DNA from: Pinisolibacter sp040275425
GTDB taxonomy: Bacteria; Pseudomonadota; Alphaproteobacteria; Rhizobiales; Ancalomicrobiaceae
DNA: 10,081 bases
Direction of reading: 5' to 3'
Assembly: GCA_040275425.1 (NCBI GenBank)
Contig: JBEOKB010000038.1
Span: 1 to 10,081, forward strand
Position 1 is the stretch's first letter; every line of letters starts with the position of its first letter. Shown here piece after piece: positions 6,299 to 10,081 of this stretch. A model generated the notes under the pieces. That model ran no database searches. It had not been told where the DNA came from and saw only the letters and a list, made by a program, of their open reading frames with translations. The position numbers and the translations under genes were made by a program.

Positions 6299-6645
6299 CG
6301 ACACCGCGCCAGTCGTGGCCACGTCCAGGGGCGCCGGCCCGGCCGTCGGCGCAGAGGACCAACGGCGCCCTGGCGCGGAAGCCGGAGACGGCGCCGCGTC
6401 AGGCGCCGACGCCGCGCCCGGTCGTCTACGACCTGTCGGAGCCGCCGCTGATCGAGAACGCCACCGTGCTGCAGCTGAACGAGCATTGCTGCCGCTGGCC
6501 GGTCGGAGATCCGCTGAATTCCGATTTCCACTTCTGCGCCCGCAAGAAGGACCTTGCGTCGCCCTATTGCGCCTATCACGCGCGGATGGCCTATCAGCCG
6601 GTCGCCGACCGCCGCCGCACCGAAAAGCAGCGCGCCGCCGGCTGA
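6265..6645 (+). CDS. gcrA: GcrA-family cell-cycle regulator, C-terminal part only
   Basis: The in-frame stretch from GTG 6265 is 126 codons, but only the later part is GcrA. Residues about 69-112 (LQLNEHCCRWPVGDP, then FHFC, PYCAYHARMAYQP) are the conserved C-terminal domain that binds the housekeeping sigma factor. Residues 30-65 look like the variable linker. The N-terminal helix-turn-helix DNA-binding domain, normally the first 45-60 residues and usually opening MSWTDERV, is absent: that place is occupied by the end of the shell gene in another frame. GcrA works with CcrM methylation to control cell-cycle promoters in Alphaproteobacteria. As it stands the product could not bind DNA, so it is either a fragment produced by a contig join or a broken gene. 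A good terminator follows. Confidence 0.75.
   Translation: MGARPLRAHTLTTPRQSWPRPGAPARPSAQRTNGALARKPETAPRQAPTPRPVVYDLSEPPLIENATVLQLNEHCCRWPVGDPLNSDFHFCARKKDLASPYCAYHARMAYQPVADRRRTEKQRAAG
6299..6350. other. Probable junction between a myxobacterial-like and an alphaproteobacterial-like segment
   Basis: Left of here all genes look myxobacterial and right of here all look alphaproteobacterial, and GcrA loses its N-terminus at this point. The exact base cannot be set by eye because both sides are GC-rich; the outer limits are about 6245 (end of the BMC fold) and 6420 (start of clear GcrA sequence). No insertion sequence, tRNA or att-like repeat is visible. Confidence 0.6.
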
Positions 6646-6678
6646 CGCGAGCCCGATCCGACCGATCCGGAAAACGAG

Positions 6679-6706
6679 GCGGGCAAGCCGGTCTTGCCCG
6701 CTTTTT
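6679..6706 (+). terminator. Rho-independent terminator after gcrA
   Basis: GCGGGCAAG (6679-6687) pairs perfectly with CTTGCCCGC (6693-6701) around a 5-base loop and is followed by TTTTT (6702-6706). It lies 33 bases after the gcrA stop and 54 bases before the helicase start, so it should end gcrA transcription and imply a separate promoter for the helicase. Confidence 0.93.
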
Positions 6707-6760
6707 GTTTGGCCGCCGTTTGCGCTTGCCACCGGCGCGGGTCGCCGTCACCATCGCGAC

Positions 6761-9313
6761 GTGATCGCTTCGCCCGCCCCCCTTGAGCCGCCCTTGCTGC
6801 CCGATCGCTTCGTCGCCTGGTTTGCCATGCGCGGCTGGCAGCCGCGTCCGCATCAGCTGGCGCTGCTCGACCATGCCCGCCGGCAGCGCTCGACGCTGCT
6901 GATCGCTCCGACCGGCGCCGGCAAGACGCTGGCCGGCTTCCTGCCGAGCCTCGTCGCCCTGTCGGAACCCGGCGGTCGCCGGCAGATGCGCATCACCGGG
7001 CGCGGGGTGCGGCGGCGGGGCATCCATACGCTCTATATCTCGCCGCTGAAGGCGCTGGCGGTTGACGTCGCCCGCAATGTCGAGAAGCCGATCGCCGAGA
7101 TGGGCCTCGACATCCGCGTCGAGACCCGCACCGGCGACACCTCGACCCACAAGCGCCAGCGCCAGAAGATCGACCCGCCCGACATCCTGATGACGACGCC
7201 CGAGCAGGTGGCGTTGCTGATCAGCGGCGCCGAGGCCGAGGACCTGTTCGACGATCTCGACACCATCGTGCTCGACGAATTGCATGCGCTCGTCACATCG
7301 AAGCGCGGCGACCTCCTGGCGCTCGGCCTTGCCCGGCTGCGCCGGCTGGCGCCGCATGTGCGCCTCGTCGGCCTGTCGGCGACCGTCGCCAATCCGGGCG
7401 AACTCGCCGGGTGGCTGACCTCGGCCGAGAGCCCGGCGGAGATCGTCACCGCCAGCGGCGGCGCCCGGCCCGATCTCGGACTGCTGATCAGCGATGCCCG
7501 GATCCCGTGGGCCGGGCACATGGCCGGCTTTGCCATGGCCGACGTCTACACCGCGCTGAAATCGGCGCGGATGGCGCTGGTGTTCGTCAATACCCGGGCC
7601 CAGGCGGAGTTCACCTTTCAGGAGCTGTGGCGGCTGAACGAGGATACGCTGCCGATCGCGCTGCACCACGGCTCGCTCGATGCCGGCCAGCGGCGCAAGG
7701 TCGAGGCCGCCATGGCCGACGGCCGGCTGAAGGCGGTGGTGTGCACCTCCACCCTCGATCTCGGCATCGACTGGGGCGATGTCGACCTCGTCATCCAGAT
7801 CGGGGCGCCGAAGGGGGCGAGCCGGCTGGCGCAGCGCATCGGCCGCGCCAATCACCGGCTCGATGAACCCTCGCGGGCGCTGCTGGTTCCGGCCAGCCGG
7901 TTCGAGGTGATGGAGTGCCGCGCCGCGGTGGATGCCGCCAACGAGGGGCATCAGGATACGCCGCCGATCCGCGCCGGCAGTCTCGATGTGCTGGCCCAGC
8001 ATGTGCTCGGCATGGCCTGCGCCGGGCCGTTCCGGGCGGACGAGCTGTTCGCGGAGGTGAGGAGCGCCTGGCCCTACCGCGATCTCGACCGCGAGCGCTT
8101 CGACCGGGTGGTCGATTTCGTCGCCACCGGCGGCTACGCGCTGAAGAGCTACGAGCGGTTCGCCAAGATCCGGCTTGCCGCCGACGGCGGCTGGCGGCTG
8201 TCGCACCCGCGCTTTGCCCAGCAATACCGGCTGAACATCGGCACCATCATCGAGATGCCGATGCTGAACGTGGTGCTGACCTCGCGCAACAAGCTCGGCC
8301 GGGTCGGCGTCAGCGGCCGGCGGCTGGGGCAAATCGAGGAGTATTTCCTCGAAACGCTCAGCGCCGGCGACACATTCCGCTTCGCCGGCGAGGTGCTGCG
8401 CTTCGAGACGATCCGCGACAGCGAGGCGCTGGTCACCCGCGCCCACGATCCGGACCCGAAAGTGCCGGCCTATGCCGGCGGCAAGTTCCCGTTGTCGACC
8501 TATCTGGCCGAGCGGGTCCGCGCCATTCTCGCCGATCTGGCGCAATGGCGGGCGCTGCCGGACCAGGTCGCCGAGTGGCTGGCGATCCAGCGCGAGGTGT
8601 CGCTGATCCCGCGCGCCGATCAGTTGCTGGTCGAGACGTTTCCGCGGGCGAACCGCTGGTACATGGTGTGCTATCCGTTCGAGGGGCGGCTGGCGCACCA
8701 GACGCTGGGCATGCTGCTGACGCGGCGGATGGAGCGGCTGAAGCTGAAGCCGATGGGCTTCGTCGCCAGCGAATATGCCCTCGGCATCTGGCTCGGGGCC
8801 GATATCGGCGCCTCGCTGCGGTTCGGGCGGACGAGCCTCGACGCGCTGTTCGACGAGGACATGCTCGGCGACGACCTCGAGGCGTGGATGGCGGAGAGCC
8901 ATCTGCTGAAACGCACCTTCCGCAATTGCGCCGTCATCGCCGGGCTGATCGAGCGGCGCTATCCCGGACAGGAGAAGTCGGGCCGGCAGGTGACGGTGTC
9001 GACCGATCTCGTCTACGACGTGCTGCGCTCGCACGAGCCTGACCATATCCTGCTGCAGGCGACATGGGCCGATGCCAGCGCCGGCCTGCTCGACATCGGC
9101 CGGCTGGCCGCCATGCTGAAGCGGGTGCGCGGGCGAATCGTGTATAAGCCGCTTGAGCGGATTTCACCGCTGGCCGTGCCGGTGATGCTGGAGGTCGACC
9201 GTCAGCCTGTCGCCGGCGCGACCCACGAGGCGCTGCTGGGCGAGGCCGAGGACGAGATCATTCGGGAGGCGATGGGTGACCGGGCAAGCCGTTTCCGTGC
9301 AGGCGCGCTTTGA
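6761..9313 (+). CDS. Ligase-associated DNA damage response DEXH-box helicase (Lhr-like)
   Basis: From the GTG at 6761 this is 850 residues, normal for the ligase-associated DEXH family (TIGR04121 type). The N-terminus PDRFVAWFAMRGWQPRPHQLALL leads to Walker A APTGAGKT (49-56, K55), then DELH (172-175), SAT (206-208), HHGSL (302-306), LDLGIDWGDVD (from 332) and QRIGRANHR (358-366), a complete superfamily 2 motor. The C-terminal half carries the Lhr-type winged-helix and accessory domains. It would move 3' to 5' along single-stranded DNA during repair. The frame extends upstream to 6554, but that part overlaps gcrA and the terminator and is not GcrA or helicase sequence. The GTG has only a weak ribosome binding site. 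The gene overlaps pdeM by 38 bases, so the two are co-expressed. Confidence 0.93.
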   Translation: MIASPAPLEPPLLPDRFVAWFAMRGWQPRPHQLALLDHARRQRSTLLIAPTGAGKTLAGFLPSLVALSEPGGRRQMRITGRGVRRRGIHTLYISPLKALAVDVARNVEKPIAEMGLDIRVETRTGDTSTHKRQRQKIDPPDILMTTPEQVALLISGAEAEDLFDDLDTIVLDELHALVTSKRGDLLALGLARLRRLAPHVRLVGLSATVANPGELAGWLTSAESPAEIVTASGGARPDLGLLISDARIPWAGHMAGFAMADVYTALKSARMALVFVNTRAQAEFTFQELWRLNEDTLPIALHHGSLDAGQRRKVEAAMADGRLKAVVCTSTLDLGIDWGDVDLVIQIGAPKGASRLAQRIGRANHRLDEPSRALLVPASRFEVMECRAAVDAANEGHQDTPPIRAGSLDVLAQHVLGMACAGPFRADELFAEVRSAWPYRDLDRERFDRVVDFVATGGYALKSYERFAKIRLAADGGWRLSHPRFAQQYRLNIGTIIEMPMLNVVLTSRNKLGRVGVSGRRLGQIEEYFLETLSAGDTFRFAGEVLRFETIRDSEALVTRAHDPDPKVPAYAGGKFPLSTYLAERVRAILADLAQWRALPDQVAEWLAIQREVSLIPRADQLLVETFPRANRWYMVCYPFEGRLAHQTLGMLLTRRMERLKLKPMGFVASEYALGIWLGADIGASLRFGRTSLDALFDEDMLGDDLEAWMAESHLLKRTFRNCAVIAGLIERRYPGQEKSGRQVTVSTDLVYDVLRSHEPDHILLQATWADASAGLLDIGRLAAMLKRVRGRIVYKPLERISPLAVPVMLEVDRQPVAGATHEALLGEAEDEIIREAMGDRASRFRAGAL
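9264..9269 (+). promoter_or_regulatory. Ribosome binding site for pdeM
   Basis: GGGAGG lies within the helicase coding sequence, 6 bases before the GTG at 9276. It supports that start over the in-frame ATG at 9324. Confidence 0.7.
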
Positions 9314-10031
9314 GGCCGAGGCGATGAACCGCGCCTGCGGCCCGCTGCCGGGCAGCCTCAAGGTCAGCGTCGCCGGCGCCGACCTGGTTTTCACCCGCGA
9401 GGCGGCGCTGTGGTGGCCGGAGGAGGCGACGCTGGTCGTGTCCGACCTGCATCTGGAAAAGGGCTCGGCGCATGCGGCGCGCGGCCTGTTCCTGCCGCCC
9501 TACGACACCACCGCGACGCTGCGCGGCGTCGGGGCGCTCGTCCACGCGCTCGCGCCGCGCCGCGTCATCTCGCTCGGCGACAGTTTCCACGATGCCGACG
9601 GCGGCGCGCGGCTGCCGGAGCCGGCGCGGGAGACCTTGCGCGGGCTGCAGGCGGGGCGCGACTGGATCTGGATCGCCGGCAACCACGATCCGGTGATCGA
9701 TGGCGACGTCGGCGGTGATGCGTCGCTGGAGGTAAGCATCGGCACGCTGACCTTCCGCCACGAGCCGCGCGACGGCGAGGCCGCCGGCGAGGTGGCCGGC
9801 CATCTGCATCCGGCGGCGCGGGTGCGGGTGCGCGGCCGGTCGATCCGCAAGCCGGCGTTCATCACCGACGGCACCCGGCTGGTCATGCCGGCGTTCGGCG
9901 CCTTTACCGGCGGGCTCGACGTCAAGTCGGCGCCGTTCGCGCCGCTGTTTCCCAATGGCCGCTTCCACGCCTATCTGTGTGGCGAGGACCGGCTCTATGC
10001 CTTCCCGTCGCGGGCCTTGAGCGGCGGCTGA
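9276..10031 (+). CDS. pdeM: Ligase-associated DNA damage response phosphoesterase/endonuclease PdeM
   Basis: This 251-residue protein is a calcineurin-like metallophosphoesterase. The metal-binding motifs appear in order: SDLHLEKG (D57, H59), GDSFHD (D102, H105, D106), GNHDP (N136, H137, D138), H162, and GHLHP (H176, H178), so the two-metal site looks intact. It fits the ligase-associated phosphoesterase family (TIGR04123 type), which sits next to the DEXH helicase in many bacteria and is thought to process DNA ends in repair. The GTG start at 9276 has a good GGGAGG 6 bases upstream and overlaps the helicase gene by 38 bases, implying translational coupling. The first 26 residues are less family-like, so M17 (9324) is a possible alternative start. 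No signal peptide is seen. Confidence 0.92.
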   Translation: MTGQAVSVQARFEAEAMNRACGPLPGSLKVSVAGADLVFTREAALWWPEEATLVVSDLHLEKGSAHAARGLFLPPYDTTATLRGVGALVHALAPRRVISLGDSFHDADGGARLPEPARETLRGLQAGRDWIWIAGNHDPVIDGDVGGDASLEVSIGTLTFRHEPRDGEAAGEVAGHLHPAARVRVRGRSIRKPAFITDGTRLVMPAFGAFTGGLDVKSAPFAPLFPNGRFHAYLCGEDRLYAFPSRALSGG

Positions 10032-10081
10032 TCCCGACATGCGAGGAAGGCGGGCGGGAGGCCGGGCGAGAGTGCATGGGA

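Noticed and set aside
6299..6350. Site-specific integration or transposon boundary at the segment change
   Set aside because: No tRNA, integrase, transposase, terminal inverted repeat or target duplication is visible, so a plain join is favoured over an element end.
6554..6760. Longer N-terminus for the helicase starting at 6554
   Set aside because: It would overlap gcrA and read through the terminator hairpin, and its residues do not resemble the helicase N-terminus, which begins properly after the GTG at 6761.
6083..9046. Very long minus-strand open frame (987 codons) opposite the helicase
   Set aside because: It is antisense to a gene with a full set of helicase motifs, has low-complexity Arg/Ala/Gly/Pro composition, shows no family motif, and crosses the terminator and the suspected join. 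It is a GC-rich shadow.

Overview
The window reads as two unlike genomes joined near position 6300. The left part (1 to about 6298) looks myxobacterial. Its shell proteins resemble, from memory, those of the Haliangium ochraceum microcompartment, in the same relative gene order, and it carries a small acidic/arginine-rich protein of a kind I associate with Myxococcota. The right part (about 6300 to 10081) looks alphaproteobacterial, probably Rhizobiales-like. It starts inside a GcrA-type cell-cycle regulator, a family known from Alphaproteobacteria, and continues with a ligase-associated DEXH helicase and the PdeM phosphoesterase. All of it is GC-rich. GcrA lacks its N-terminal DNA-binding domain exactly where the two parts meet, so a chimeric contig or a recent rearrangement is the simplest reading.

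Layout. On the minus strand, 1384 down to 1 holds a tight exbB-exbD-tonB operon for a proton-driven energy transducer, with tonB cut off by the window edge. A 305-base gap (1385-1689) with a small tandem repeat separates it from a 68-residue hypothetical gene (1690-1896, minus). The divergent region 1897-2154 carries two copies of a 16-base near-identical repeat spaced 120 bases apart, a plausible control region.

The plus-strand operon from 2155 to 6298 encodes a bacterial microcompartment: a double-stacked BMC-T trimer, BMC-H hexamer, BMC-P pentamer, a CoA-acylating aldehyde dehydrogenase with an N-terminal encapsulation helix, an exported lipoprotein, and a second single-layer BMC-T trimer. 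This is a full shell parts list (H, P and two kinds of T) with one recognisable cargo enzyme. No signature enzyme that makes the aldehyde, no phosphotransacylase and no alcohol dehydrogenase is present, so the substrate cannot be read from this window. A strong hairpin lies just before the BMC-H gene and may help set its expression.

Right part. The GcrA remnant ends at 6645 and is followed by a clear intrinsic terminator (6679-6706). A GTG-started DEXH helicase (6761-9313) overlaps pdeM (9276-10031) by 38 bases. These two proteins belong to the ligase-associated DNA repair set, but no ligase or exonuclease gene is visible.
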